64,000 nt of DNA, taken from assembly GCA_022393335.1 (NCBI GenBank), contig JAJEKB010020463.1, forward strand, positions 206,245-270,244, written 5' to 3'. The translations under genes were made by a program, and so were the position numbers. The stretch comes from Macrotrachela quadricornifera. Its lineage: Eukaryota > Rotifera > Eurotatoria > Philodinida > Philodinidae. Below, piece by piece: positions 1-11,567 of this stretch (positions are counted from its first letter, which is position 1; every line of letters begins with the position of its first letter). Below the pieces are notes generated by a model. It searched no databases, was not told the origin of the DNA, and saw only the letters and a list, made by a program, of their open reading frames with translations.

Positions 1-113
1 TTCACCGTCTTTTATGATATCTGATACTATCCTACCATGCGATAATACATATTGATTTTCATTGCGTCAATTCTTATTGAAAGTATTGTGCTGATACATC
101 ATTTCGTATTGAT

Positions 114-707
114 ATGTGTTTTGAAAATTTTCGAAAGCATAACGAATACTTTCGAAAACTCTGCAATTTTTTCTATATTGAAGGCTGCAAGAAAAACGAG
201 AATAGCATCTATCCTTTAATGTTTTTGGCACTAATCAATATGTTATCTTTTCTAGCAAATCCAGCAGTGTTCAAGAACGGTACAGTTATCTCTCTCGAGT
301 CACTTGATCATATCACAGGTGCACATTGGCTTAGCGGCTCTACAAGTGGCATCGGTCTTTTGAATACAAAATCTCCAGTGTCCACCTTTTGGCTTGTTCA
401 TATTCATAGTTATGAGCCTCTCGTTATTAGTTTTGGCTGTCTTGGCTCTCACAATTTCAAGCAAAGATGGTTGATACGTACAGACAAAAATGAAATCAAA
501 CTTGGAGAGAGCGAAACAGATAAAGGCGCGCGTTGGAATGTGAAAAGTAATAGAGATCAATCTTTGTGTTTACTTTCGAATGCAAATGGTGGCAAGGAAA
601 TGTATCTAAATGGGTATACGACTACTGGAAAAGTTGGACTTGCATACGCTCCCTATAAAAATTCGCATTATTATACGGGCATATATTGGCGAATGGTTGT
701 TCGATAA
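114..707 (+). CDS. Small beta-trefoil-like (lectin/fascin-type) protein, probably secreted
   Basis: The open frame is 197 codons and ends at a TAA overlapped by an AATAAA signal (707-712). From about residue 55 it has three similar blocks with aromatic and Gly-rich turns (GAHWLSG...LL, QRWLIRTDKN, YYTGIYWRMVV). This pattern suggests a beta-trefoil such as ricin-B or fascin-like folds; that is inference, since no exact family motif was recognised. A second in-frame ATG at 219 would start at a hydrophobic stretch (MFLALINMLSFLANPAVF) that could be a signal peptide. Alternatively, 'cttttctag' ending at 255 looks like a 3' splice site, so residues before NPAVF could be intron and the true first exon could lie left of the window. 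The C-terminal half is well supported; the start is uncertain. Confidence 0.5.
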   Translation: MCFENFRKHNEYFRKLCNFFYIEGCKKNENSIYPLMFLALINMLSFLANPAVFKNGTVISLESLDHITGAHWLSGSTSGIGLLNTKSPVSTFWLVHIHSYEPLVISFGCLGSHNFKQRWLIRTDKNEIKLGESETDKGARWNVKSNRDQSLCLLSNANGGKEMYLNGYTTTGKVGLAYAPYKNSHYYTGIYWRMVVR

Positions 708-719
708 ATAAAGACTCTA

Positions 720-1753
720 CTTTTTCACTATTGCATAGTTTAGAAACAGTAAATATGTTTTTCAGTTTGAAACTTAGTTTAAACTTTGTATAACATCCAT
801 GATGGTATAGTTTTCATGAAAATTGTTTACATTAACCTAATAAGAGTGTTCTTCAGTAAGCATTATATGATTACATCATGAAATAATAAACATGAATATC
901 AACAATATTATCTATTTAGTGCAGCTATTGATTTCATTGAAATCGAGTCAATATGTGTAGAAACCTGTGCCGGTTTTTTTCGTCCTCTCTCACCAAAAAC
1001 TCAATGGATCTAGCAACAGAATAGTTTCTTATTTGTAGTCAGCTTTAACAAATATTTCAGCTATTGTGGAGCTTATATATAAACATACGATTTTAACGTA
1101 TAAGATAGAGTTTTGGACTCCTCCTTATAGATACTGTCTATTACAAATGACTCTAGGTTTTCTACTGACAATTGCAACTGATCTGAATATAATGGATTTT
1201 GATATTTAATCAAAATTTGAAAAAAGGTATCAAATTTTGCATGCAAAGTGAAAATCTTCGAAATTGTTTAAAAACTTTTCTGAATCCTTCATTATCACTT
1301 TTGGAAAATTCTTCGGTTTATAAGAAATCTTAAAAATATCTCAACTTCATTGCAAAAACAATTTCGTATTACATCAGTTTTTTCAGAACACTCTTGCAGT
1401 TGAAAAATATCCTTCATAACAAAATTAGAATTGGATTCTAAAACAACGTACTATTTGATGCAAAAATAAGCTCATACAATGATTGTGAGTACAGAGGTAG
1501 ATAAGTGTTTGGATTCATGAAAAATTGACCAATACATTTCTCTAATATCACACAGTTTTGTCTGTATTCACCTAATTATTCCAACATCTTACATTCAAGC
1601 TGTACAACTTCATCCTTTGCATTATTTTAAAATCATCTGATACATTTATCTTATAGAAACTGTCATTGCCATACGAAAAGAAAATCTCAAGTATTCTTTT
1701 ATTGATAATCAACAAAGTTGTCTATTACAAAAAACGCAAACTTTTTTAGTCAG
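720..1753. other. Intergenic, nothing recognised
   Basis: AT-rich spacer between the 3' end of the beta-trefoil gene and the convergent 3' end of the esterase gene. No long frame, RNA gene or clear repeat was seen. Confidence 0.5.
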
Positions 1754-1780
1754 TTTATTATTCCTCAATGTTCCACAGTT

Positions 1781-3553
1781 TCACAATGAACCCATGAATT
1801 CTTGTACAGCATTGACTACTTCACCACATGCTTTAGGATACATTCCTATATTTATAAAAAATGACATTTAGCAAAGATGTAACAACATTTTGTTTTATCC
1901 TACCTGGGACGGAGAAGAATCCATGAATAACACCTTTGATAAGGACCAATTTGGTCTTAACACCAGCTTGATCAAGAGCTTTTCGATATTCTAAATGTTA
2001 GAAAAACAAGATAATCTTTGTCCATTCACATTTTACTGATGTTCTATACCGTAACTATCGTCTCGCAAGGGATCTAATTCAGCAACAATGAACAAACATG
2101 GTGGTAAACCTTCAAAAGAATTATTAAGAAGCACAGAAACATTAGGATCATCCAAATCTTTTTTATCACGAAAGGCTGATTCTGTTAACCTGTAAGATGG
2201 TTATTAAGAATAAATATTGTTGAGCAGTTACTTTTCTTACCAGTCTAACATTTCGGGTGTAAGAAAATACATTGGATGAACAAATTCTTTGTACGATGGT
2301 GCTGTTCGATATAAATTATAAATACCATAGACTAAGATCTATTCATAATAAAAAAAACATTATGTATTATTCGACTCGAAATCAGCAAAATGAAGTTATC
2401 ATGTTAGTGATAAGGATCAAAACAGATTATTCTTTTTTTTTCTACATTTTTATGCTGTAAGGAGCAGATTGAAAACTTGTTTACTCGTATAAATTCTAAT
2501 TTTACCTGAAAATCAACATTTTTTAGTACACGACATAATGCTGTACTCATGGTAGAGCCACAACTTTCACCAGCAATGCCTATTTTAGCTGATGAATCGA
2601 CACCTAGAAATTTAAAATTAAAAATAGAATTTCAAATACGAACGTTGAATGAACAATACAACCATAAGATTGTTTATTTTCCATAATATATCGAGTTACT
2701 TCTAAAGCATCATTCCACCAGATGGGATATTGATATTCTGGTCCTAGACGATATTCTACATTAATCCAAACAGTTTTTGTAGCACTGAAAATTAAATGTA
2801 TGCAATCAATCAAAAAAAAAGAAGCTATAAAGTGAAAATTTATTGTTACTCTGCAATCATATTGACCATAGTTTGATGTGTTTTTCGACTGCATACTGTC
2901 CAACCTATTCTCAACGTAAGCTCAATTATTTATTGATAATTTCAAATGAAAATTGTTCGTATTACCTCCACCATGGAAAAAGATCACAAGTTTTGTTGGA
3001 TCAGCATCGGCAGGTGTATAAATAGTTATTGGTATCTCTATATAGATGATTTGTAAGTTTGAAAATCTCTCTCAATGCAGAATATATTTAATATCTACCT
3101 GTTGAATTGGCTTTAACTAATTCTTCTTTTTGAGTTCCCTTGAAACTACTAATAAGTTTTTGATTAATATGAGCGTGCATAGCTTCTGCTAATTCGCGAT
3201 TGACTTTGACATCAAATTTGTTTTCTGGTGGCGATGATTGCATGACCAAATTAAGAAAGGCAAGAGCTTCATCGCTAAATCGTGGATCCCTATTCAAGAT
3301 TTACAAAATAAAATACGGTTTCAATGTTCTTTTAATACATACATAGAGATTAATAACGTCACAAATTGATCGTATCAATTGTATTTTATTTAAATGATTC
3401 TATTCAATAGAGAAAAGAAGAAAGTGAACAAAGAATGAATTATAACTTGAAAGATGATTTCATGTTTATGATAGTGGATAAAAACATACTATTAGTCATA
3501 ACTTATGATGTACTCACTTAAACATACTCAAACGTCTTAAATCTATCTTCATT
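1781..3553 (-). CDS. HSL/AADAC-type alpha/beta-hydrolase (carboxylesterase), 10 exons
   Basis: Exons, in transcript order: 3553-3519, 3289-3099, 3037-2966, 2904-2850, 2784-2663, 2603-2506, 2338-2241, 2189-2050, 1990-1904, 1845-1781. All introns are GT-AG, and all but the first are about 50-170 nt. The sum is 963 nt (320 aa plus stop) with no internal stop. The protein has the hormone-sensitive-lipase family layout: oxyanion motif HGGG at the exon 3/4 join, then VEYRLGPE, nucleophile elbow GESCGS (Ser), acid in ELDPLRDD (Asp) and catalytic His in IHGFF near the C-terminus. The family hydrolyses short acyl esters and amides of lipids or xenobiotics; arylacetamide deacetylase is the closest animal type. 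No clear N-terminal membrane anchor is present, so it is probably cytosolic, unlike vertebrate AADAC. AATAAA lies at 1759-1754, about 20 nt past the stop. Exon 1 is short and the least certain part. The elbow has Cys where most relatives have Ala. Confidence 0.85.
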
Positions 3554-6285
3554 AAACATGTTTACAAATATATTCTTTGAAGAAGACGGAAGAATAGTGT
3601 AGTTCAATTGTCTATTCTGATGTAGTCTGAAGATACGTTCAAGCATAACATTATAACGAAAAAAACAAAAAGGTAAAACAAACATGTATTATTATGATAC
3701 TTCAACACTAACAAAAGAAAACAAAAAGAATAAATGCATACACTACTACAAAATATATGCACTCAAGCATGACGTCAAAACGAAAGAAATAGATGAAATA
3801 TACATTTATCATGATGATACATCAATACTATAACAAAAAAACATGCACACATCATATTAGAATAACAAATTTATCTTATATTAAATATTCATGATTAGTT
3901 TTTATTAGAGATTGCTTTATAGCAGTAAGTTTTGCTTAGCAATTTTGTTTTATAATTATAATCTCAATTTTTTAACTTCACAAAAAAAAATTTACTTAGA
4001 TATAAAAAAAATTAATAATAAGAGTCTTTCATTACGCAAATATTTAGCAGAAAAATATGTTTTCAATTGCTATTGAAGCTTTTAGAAAATATACAATCTA
4101 GGATTTTCTTCTAAAAACTTAGTCAAGAAAAGATATATTCTAGCTTTTAATTGATTCATTTTTGGAACGGATATTTCTCAGATTAAATGATATGATTGTG
4201 AAAAACTAATGAAAAAATAAGAAGGACACTGAATATCTATCTTACAAAAATACTCATGTTCGAAAAATATTTGCTTAACTCAATTTTAATTCAAATTGAC
4301 AATTGAATTCCTATCTTTAAAATTATATACGAGAGATATTAATATTCATAAATGAATTTCTAAATATCATATTTCAAATATGTATCGCATATTTTTAACG
4401 ATTTCTTGAATACTGAAAGAGAAACGATGAGTAGTAAAGATACAAAATAAAAGACGAATCTTGCTTACATATAAAGATGTTTGTTACCTTATTAAAAAAA
4501 AACAAACTTTGTTTGACTCTATCATTATACATGAATAGAATGCCATAGATAAGAATGCAAGAAACAGTAATATCTCATGAGTTTTTAGCTAGAACAGATA
4601 AGTCTAAATAAATAAACGATAAAATTGGTTCTTGGTAAATTATTGACGAAAGAAAGACATGATATTTTATCTCGTAAAAAACATTAAAGGTGAGGACGCA
4701 AATAAATTTAATTCAAAGTAAATAGTATATTATTTCTCTTGCAGAATCAAAGTTATTAGCATAATATTTGTCAAAAAAAGAAGTCGTTTATGCGACCTAT
4801 CAATGGTAGATGTATATGTTACTTTCATCTTCAATAGATACAAATCGAGCAATGAAAAAATTAAGAGTTCTAATTTATCCTGAATTACAAGAGAATAAGA
4901 AACAATTTAACACTAATCTTATTTAAAGAAATGTTTTTTTTTAAGTAGTCACTGATGCAAAAGCTGTTTCCTTAGTAAATATCGATACTTAATGATTGCA
5001 GTTAATCGCAGTTCGGTGCATCGCGAAATATAACTGACTGTAATGTTTTTATTGCTAAAAATCATAGTTTCATAGAAGTTCGATATGGTAGAAATGAGTC
5101 GTAAGATTGAAAACCACGACTTTTCTCGGTTTCGAATACTTCGAGATCGTTCTTATAAACTTGTTAGCAGTTTCTTTTATTATAAAAAATTTTTACGAAT
5201 TGGTGATAGAATGCGATGATCTAATTGGGTTGAATCATAATGTTAAGATGAAACGTCTTGATGAAATATATTTGCGTGGATACAATAGAGGCTTCATCGA
5301 TTATGTGTTTACTGAACTGTATAATTGATATGAAATGCTAAAGAAATCTCAACTTTAAAAGGAGGGATAGGAATTGACAGCGAGTAGTACCATTTTTCTG
5401 TTAAATTTACATAATTTTTTTTTCACAAAGTCAATTGTTATTAAATTTAAATTACTTACTTTTGTTTTAATGATTAAATTAGAAATTAAATTATTCTCAT
5501 TTATTGGGAAGGTTTATGCGAGACATATATAAAACTCTATTTTTCATCGGATATTAAAGAAACTATCGTTCTCATTCCATTTCTAAAAAGTTATTAGTGG
5601 TTCCTCTATCCAACGCCACTCTATGCTCGCTCTAATATGAATAAAGCAACAAAAAAATGTGAATAAAAAACAAGGATACAGAACAGAAAGAAAAAAGTGA
5701 AAGCAGACCATAAATAACTGAAGTAGTATGAAGGCATTTGAAGGAGAAAATGTGTGTCTACACATATTCGACAGAATAAGCAGAAGAAGAAACGAAAAAT
5801 TAAGAAAATTAAGAGAGCACAAGAATAATCAAAGAATGATGAAAAATCAAGAATGAAAAAGAAAAGATGAATAGGAGCACATTATTATGTAGTGATATAT
5901 CGGCCTATGGAACTTGTTTATTCTGAGTGAAATGAATCATGACTGAATCATGCATTAGAGAAAAGAACAACAGAACAATAATAACAGAAATACGAGTATA
6001 TGAGAGGAAGAATAAAAGGAACAATGGAATAATGAGGGATGATATATATATATGAGTAAATAAGAGATGGCGTAATGATTAGACAATCATATAGAACGAC
6101 GTTAACATCTAGCAATCATCTGAAATATTAGCGTTTTTCCATACATTAATGGCGGTTTTTAAAGTTAAAACCTTATAACGGTTCGATGATGTTTTAGAAT
6201 CATTTTCAATAGAGATAATATTTGATTTTTGGCTTAATATTTGTAATTCTAGTATTTTTGATAAACTTGAAAGAATCAGGTTTCA
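3554..6285. other. AT-rich spacer, no supported gene
   Basis: Upstream of the esterase start. It contains short frames only. One of 73 codons at 5107-5328 has no ATG at its start and no family resemblance. The 5580-6060 part is strikingly purine-rich on the + strand (long A/G runs with few C) and lies next to the gypsy remnant, so it may be untranslated or terminal retroelement sequence. This was not provable by eye. Confidence 0.4.
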
Positions 6286-7107
6286 TGATAATGAATCACC
6301 AATAGCGTTTTCCTTTTCCGGTTGATACTGAATACTTTCAATCTGGAATGCGGATAACTTCATAGCCTATCTTGCTAATCTTCCAGTAGTATCTTTAGCG
6401 TTTTTTAGCCATTGTAATGTTTTACAATCTGACATGATAAGTATCTTATTACCTTTTAAGCATGGCCGAAAATATTTTGTAGCCCATACTATAGCCAAAG
6501 CTTCATGTTCAGTCGCCCTATAAGTAGGTTAAGAAGACGATAGTGTTCGACTTGCATAAGCGATACCAAACTTCTTTTTATTATATTCTTGTGTCAGTAC
6601 GGCACCTAATCCATATTGACAGGCGTCGAATTCTAAGATAAACGGTTTATCAAAATTTGGTGTGCTCATTAACGAAGCATTGAATACTCTTTCTTTCAAA
6701 GTTTGAAATGCTGTTGTACATTTAAGAGTCCAAGTTAAATGATTGTTTTTGTTATATGATTGCTGTACTTATTTAAAAAACGGTTCAGCAATTTTCGAAT
6801 AATCTTTTATAAATCCTCGACAAGCCATAATTGAGCCTTCGATAATATCTACTCAAGCCAATAAAAGATTGTAACTCTTTTATTTTTTATGTCCAGTAAA
6901 GTCTGTGACTGCTTTTGTTAATGATGGATCTGGTTTAATTCCATCTTTAGTAATGACGTGACTAAGTTACTTCATCTTTTTCGACAGAAAGAGATTTTTG
7001 GAGCTTTAAGTTTTAAGTAAAGGATCCGCATGGCTAAAAATACTTTTTCTAGATCAATAAGATGATGTTGAAATGTTGGAGAATATATGATCACATTGTC
7101 AATGTAA
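6286..7107 (-). pseudogene. Ty3/gypsy-type pol remnant (RT end, RNase H)
   Basis: Read on the minus strand, it starts with the reverse-transcriptase catalytic region VYIDNVIIYSP (family norm YxDD; here YIDN) and a following LKLKAPKISFC segment. It continues in shifted frames through CQYGLGAVLTQ, RATEHEALAIVWA, the RNase H signature MSDCKTLQWLKNAKDTTG and FQIESIQYQPEKENAIGDS. Frames shift several times, and a TAG interrupts LAR-AM where a Trp is usual. No integrase or LTR was found, so this is a 5'- and 3'-truncated dead copy. Its upstream end coincides exactly with the end of the long-TIR element at 7107, so it was broken by, or abuts, that element. Confidence 0.8.
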
Positions 7108-7475
7108 ACTAACGAGGGAACCGTCCAAGGTGCCCAACGCCGATTCTCTTCATTCATACATCGTTTGATAGAGGACATCGAGATAGTAAAAAGCCTAAAA
7201 GGATATGGGCTGACAGCTCTTTCTTGGAAAGATATGGTCGTTTTAGTGAATTTTCGACCTATACGTAGGCGGTTAACGACGAAATCAAGTTATGAAATTC
7301 TGAGGTGAAATTTTGTCCATCGATAGGCCTAATGATCCTGAGAATGTTCTTTTCGAGATATTGAACTTTCAATCAAACGTGGTTTTTGAGACTTATTTGG
7401 AAAAAGCGCCTGTACTTTGGAAATGCAATAGTTCGAGAAAGAAACATTCTTTTTGTCTGAAATTTCCAGGAGATC

Positions 7476-8520
7476 TTAACCCTTTACCCCCCACGAGAGT
7501 TTTCGAAGAGCTATGAGTGAGCCAATCATTAATTTTATGACTGCTAATCATCAGTATGCTTATGCTATAATAGGCAAAACATAAAGTTGTTTGTACTTAG
7601 TACAGTACGATATCCACTGGGATGGACATTGGGGGGGGGGGGGGAGCGACTTAAAATTGGTCTTTCTTATAGTTTTCTATTTGTAAAGAAATATCGTTAA
7701 TACTCAAGAACTTTATCGTCACTTCTATTTTGTTGGAAGTTTTTGAAGTTAAGAAGTCCTATATCCAAATAACTGAAGGATGTATACCGAGTTGATGGTA
7801 AATTTAGTGAGAAGGGTATCGTTCATGCCACTAAATCACTTGTTATATTTTGATTGAAGTTGCGCACATATGATTTGTTTGGAGCATCATAGACGAGAGG
7901 TGTCATGAGTTATATGGCTCGAACTGAAGTTGTCATTAACGCTGAATTTTTCCTTTTATCGTTTGACGAGAGGAGCTGTCTTCCTCAAGAGTTCGAAAGA
8001 AATTAAGTTGAAAGTCTGATACCCTCTAATTAATGTTCTCATTTGTCAAAAACAGTATTAGTCGTTCAAAGAAAATCGTTTCTATGCGTATACATGAGTC
8101 GTGTCGTTTATTGAAAATGACCATTTTCATGCCACTTCTCCCCAATGTCCACCAGGATGGACATTACAAACTCATAAGAATTCTGATCTAGCATCTCATT
8201 CACAATTTTTATAAAGTATTTCGTGCAACTCATGAGCATCTACCGTACCGATATCAGTTCCAAGACCAAAAAAATATTCAGAATCTTTGTTAATGTAGGG
8301 TTATGAAAGAAAAGTTGGACAATTCGAAAATTCATACTTTTTGTTCTAACTAGCTCGACCATACTCTGCATAAAAAAGGTTTTTTTAAAGTACCAATCGC
8401 GAGCCTATGAAGTTCTCTACAACCAACATAAAGTTCGTTTTGGATTAAATGCTCCAATTTTTTTCAGTAGTGCATATACCAATGTCCACTGGGGTGGACA
8501 TTGGGGGGATAAAGGGTTAA
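7476..8520. mobile_element. Non-autonomous piggyBac-like element (TTAA target duplication)
   Basis: TTAACCCTTTACCCCCC at the left is mirrored by GGGGGGATAAAGGGTTAA at the right. TTAA at both ends plus CCCTTT-type termini is the piggyBac signature. Copies of a short GTCCAC(C/T)... palindromic motif (tccactgggatggacattg near 7609, tccaccaggatggacatta near 8149, tccactggggtggacattg near 8484) lie inside. No transposase is coded. A run of 14 G lies at about 7631-7644. Removing it rejoins the two halves of the surrounding long-TIR element, so it is the younger insertion. Confidence 0.8.
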
Positions 8521-8597
8521 GGATCATTAGACCTATCTATGGGCAAGATTTCACGGCCCAATTCCATAAACTGATTTTATGATTAACCACCTATTTA

Positions 8598-8798
8598 TTA
8601 GAATTTTAAAAGAAGGCCATCGACCAAATTATAACTTTTTAACGAAAATAGTTAGAGAGTTGCGGTCTCCATTATTCGATAGAAGAGACAAAGAGATGTT
8701 ATCGGACTCTACTTTCGAATAATGAAGACTCCAGCTCTCTAAGTATCTTCGTTAAAAAGTTATATTTTGGTCGATGGCCTTCTTTTAAAATTCCGACA
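8598..8798. repeat. Hairpin (fold-back) insert
   Basis: About 85-bp imperfect arms (8601-8685 and 8715-8797) flank a loop of about 30 bp; both arms contain the gaaggccatcgaccaaa block and its complement. The hairpin interrupts the otherwise collinear right arm of the long-TIR element, which indicates a separate insertion or a terminal foldback element. Confidence 0.75.
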
Positions 8799-8982
8799 AC
8801 AGGTATAGGTCAAAAATTCAGTAAAACGACCATAACTTTCCAAGAAAGAGCTGTCAGCCCATATACTTTTAGGCTTTTTACTATCTCGATATCCTTTGTG
8901 AAACGATGTATGAATGAAGAGAATCAGCGTTGGGCACCTCCGGCGGTTCCCTCGTTAGCAGGAATATAAAACAAGCGCCGAT

Positions 8983-9255
8983 TAATCGAGATTAATTGGT
9001 GATTTTTTTCTCGAAATCAAGATTTAATGTCATTATTTTAAAAAATCGTCGATTAATCGCGATTCATTGTCAAAGCTCAAAAAAAATCGTCGATTAATCG
9101 CAATTCATTGTTAAAGCTTAAAAAAACTGTCGATTAATCGCGGTTCATTGTCAAAGCTCAAAAAAATCGTCGAGAAATCGTGATTTAATCGCGATTTTTA
9201 ATCAAAATTGCGACTAATCATCAATATTTTGCAAAATCGCGAGTAATCGTCCAAA
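8983..9255. repeat. Short tandem satellite, unit about 40-42 bp
   Basis: About four degenerate units share the core tcgtcgattaatcgcgatt followed by cattgtcaaagctcaaaaaa, best between 9046 and 9180. The flanks decay into isolated attaatcg motifs. It starts about 30 bp beyond the TIR element end. Confidence 0.8.
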
Positions 9256-10760
9256 ACAAGGCGATTTTGATGACATGGGTAAAAATGTAATTCGTTCAGA
9301 AATATAGTGCATTATCAAAACAGTTCATCTCACAAAATACCTATAATCACTTAACCATTTTATTATAACTGTGATGCTATCACCTTTAAAAACTTTTTGT
9401 TCTTCGAAGGCGGCGTAGATTATTTTCAATTCTATATTATTTAACTTAAGAATTTATAATTCGTAAAATATAATGTTCGAAGATAGAAGAGATGGGACGT
9501 TTCACTTACTTGAGGATTTTATTTATGGCTAAAGTTACAACAACATCTTGAACGGGGACCAACGGTCTAGATTATGAAAATGATTGAAAGATTATCGTGA
9601 AATGCCTAGATTGAAGTTACAAACAAAATCAACGTTGTAATTTAGTTTCTCTTATGCAAATAAATCTATTATACATTTTTTGTGGCAAGTAGATTGTTAG
9701 AATTTGATAAAAAGTAATATTTTCTTTTGAATGCATCACATATATGTAAACATATAGGTTGGCAGAATTTTTTTTTATTTTGACAGGTTTCTTCATTAAA
9801 GATTGAATGAGGTCTATTAGTACATATTCATATAAATGTTAATTCTTCGTTATTTTTAGAGCAATAGAAAACTAATATTTCTTTTGTATGTGTAGTGGTT
9901 CTATGGTCATTATGCTTTATTTTACTCTATTATTTTCTATGTGAGTTCTATTTTTTATTTTTGATCTTGACGATACATGTTTTTCTCTTCTCTTTTGTAA
10001 CTAATATATATACGGATGCAATAATGAGGTAGTGCAACAAACATCATCGTCACAAGTAGTGACACAACTATACCTATAGTTCGTTATGATATGCATTTAA
10101 TCTTAAAAAAAACTATTCACTACCGTCTAGTATTTATCAAAAATAGAACTTTTGGCATGATACTCTTATTATAATTTTTAAATTCATCGAATCTCGATTT
10201 TTGAGTACTAAAAAACTTATTTGAAGAATATGAACAAAAATTATTGACATATACTTAAGTTTTTTAGATGACACCAAACAAACGACATTTTTCATATCAT
10301 ATATGAAAGATCGAACATCGAAAGCTGGAAAAAATTAACTAATCTCCATAAACGCACTTCGGTCTATGTGTTGAATACTGCTGATGACTGATCATTTTTC
10401 AAATAGATCAAATGAGTCAACTATTTACAATATATTACTTCCCTACAAAATATTATGGAGGGTTTCCCTAGCATTGTTTATGATGACTGTATAACAGATG
10501 AAGATGCTTTGAAATTATATGAAACTTTATATAGAAATTATTTCGATTATCAATGATTAATTATCCAAGTTATTTTCATTTTTCTTCTCAATTCAAAGAA
10601 AAAAAATAATACAGTGAATACTACTCGGATACAAGCAACAATTGTTTTAATTTTCGTTTTTCTTTATTTCTATAAATCATTTTATGAACAAAAATTAGAC
10701 AGTGTGGAGAAAACATGCACAGCAATTATATTGTTTTGACAATAGAAAAATACAATGAGT
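9256..10760. other. Intergenic, no supported gene
   Basis: AT-rich. A 34-codon frame from ATG 10456 (+) ending YRNYFDYQ has a coding-like look but no recognised family or splice partner. Confidence 0.35.
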
Positions 10761-11567
10761 TCAATTTTGAAATATGGGAAGCCGTTGATGATAACTAGTA
10801 TTCATTTTTCGATATTTACAGCGCCAACGAATGCTATGTATAATACCAGTTATGACGATGACAATACATGCAATAGCGACGACGACTTTGATGACTACTT
10901 TCTCCCAATTAATGTTTGGTCCATCTTTATGTAACGTCCATCGAACAATATTAACACGTTGAGAATGATAGAAGCATATTGCACTTTCACCAATCTAATT
11001 TATTTAGGAATATAAAAAAGGTCTATATAATACAGTTTTAAAACATAGAATAAGTAAATATCAGATAAATTTTCTTAAATCATAATTATCACTGATGTCG
11101 CCTAAGATAGTTTGAATTTTAAGAAAACTTAAATCGCGTCAATCTCTCGCTTGATGTTTTAAAAAAAATGAGAATAGTAGATCATTTTATTCTTTTTTTT
11201 TTCATTTCGTATCAATCGAACTCAAAATAGAGAAGATTACCTGCATGAGCCGTGGAAACCGTTTTCCATAAGTTTCGATTGAACTCGTCATGAGCATTTT
11301 CCCATCATTTACAAGGTATTGAACACGAAACTTCTCATCAGTGACACATGATTGTTCCTCGGATTCACTTACAGAACAGCGTTCTTTCGCAACAGAATCG
11401 ATTAATGTACACGTAGTTCGTACGAAAGATGGTGGTTGTATTTGAGACTTTGTGATATTATATTCATGCTGTACGTTTACTGAATTAATTATCCCAATAT
11501 GATTGATTATAAATAATGAAATACACAAAAAAAACGAAAAAACCATCTTACTTGCTCTATGAAACAC
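10761..11567 (-). CDS. Two-exon protein with two hydrophobic segments, function unknown
   Basis: Exon 1 runs 11567-11241 and ends CTCATGCAG|GTAATC. Exon 2 runs 10994-10761 after a ...TTAG acceptor. Both junctions are phase 0, and the product is 186 aa. It has a hydrophobic N-terminal segment (VFSFFLCISLFIINHIGII, residues about 9-27), a loop of about 110 residues with an NIT sequon and Cys residues in TCTL, RCSV, SCVT and ICFY, then a second membrane segment (VVIKVVVAIACIVIVITGII) and a short basic tail. This two-segment, Cys-loop topology and length resemble BK-channel beta (KCNMB) subunits, including a YxVNDGK stretch. Similarity is only general, and a signal peptide plus single-pass receptor reading is equally possible. 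An in-frame Met at residue 8 could be the true start. Confidence 0.65.

Larger units (their letters stand above)
7107..8950. mobile_element. Long-TIR DNA element, non-coding, interrupted by two other insertions
   Basis: The left end starts TAACGAGGGAACC and the right end is its reverse complement (GGTTCCCTCGTTA). About 160 bp of each arm match strongly in inverted orientation (7107-7268 against about 8806-8950). A second inner block matches again in inverted orientation: 7280-7335 against about 8518-8590. TA at both boundaries suggests a Tc1/mariner-like TA duplication. No transposase frame exists, so it is non-autonomous. A piggyBac-like element (7476-8520) and a hairpin (about 8598-8798) account for most of its length. 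Confidence 0.75.

Noticed and set aside
2272..2460. 62-codon + frame
   Set aside because: It overlaps esterase exon 7 and its intron on the other strand.
5107..5328. 73-codon + frame
   Set aside because: Starts without ATG, has no family resemblance and no splice context.
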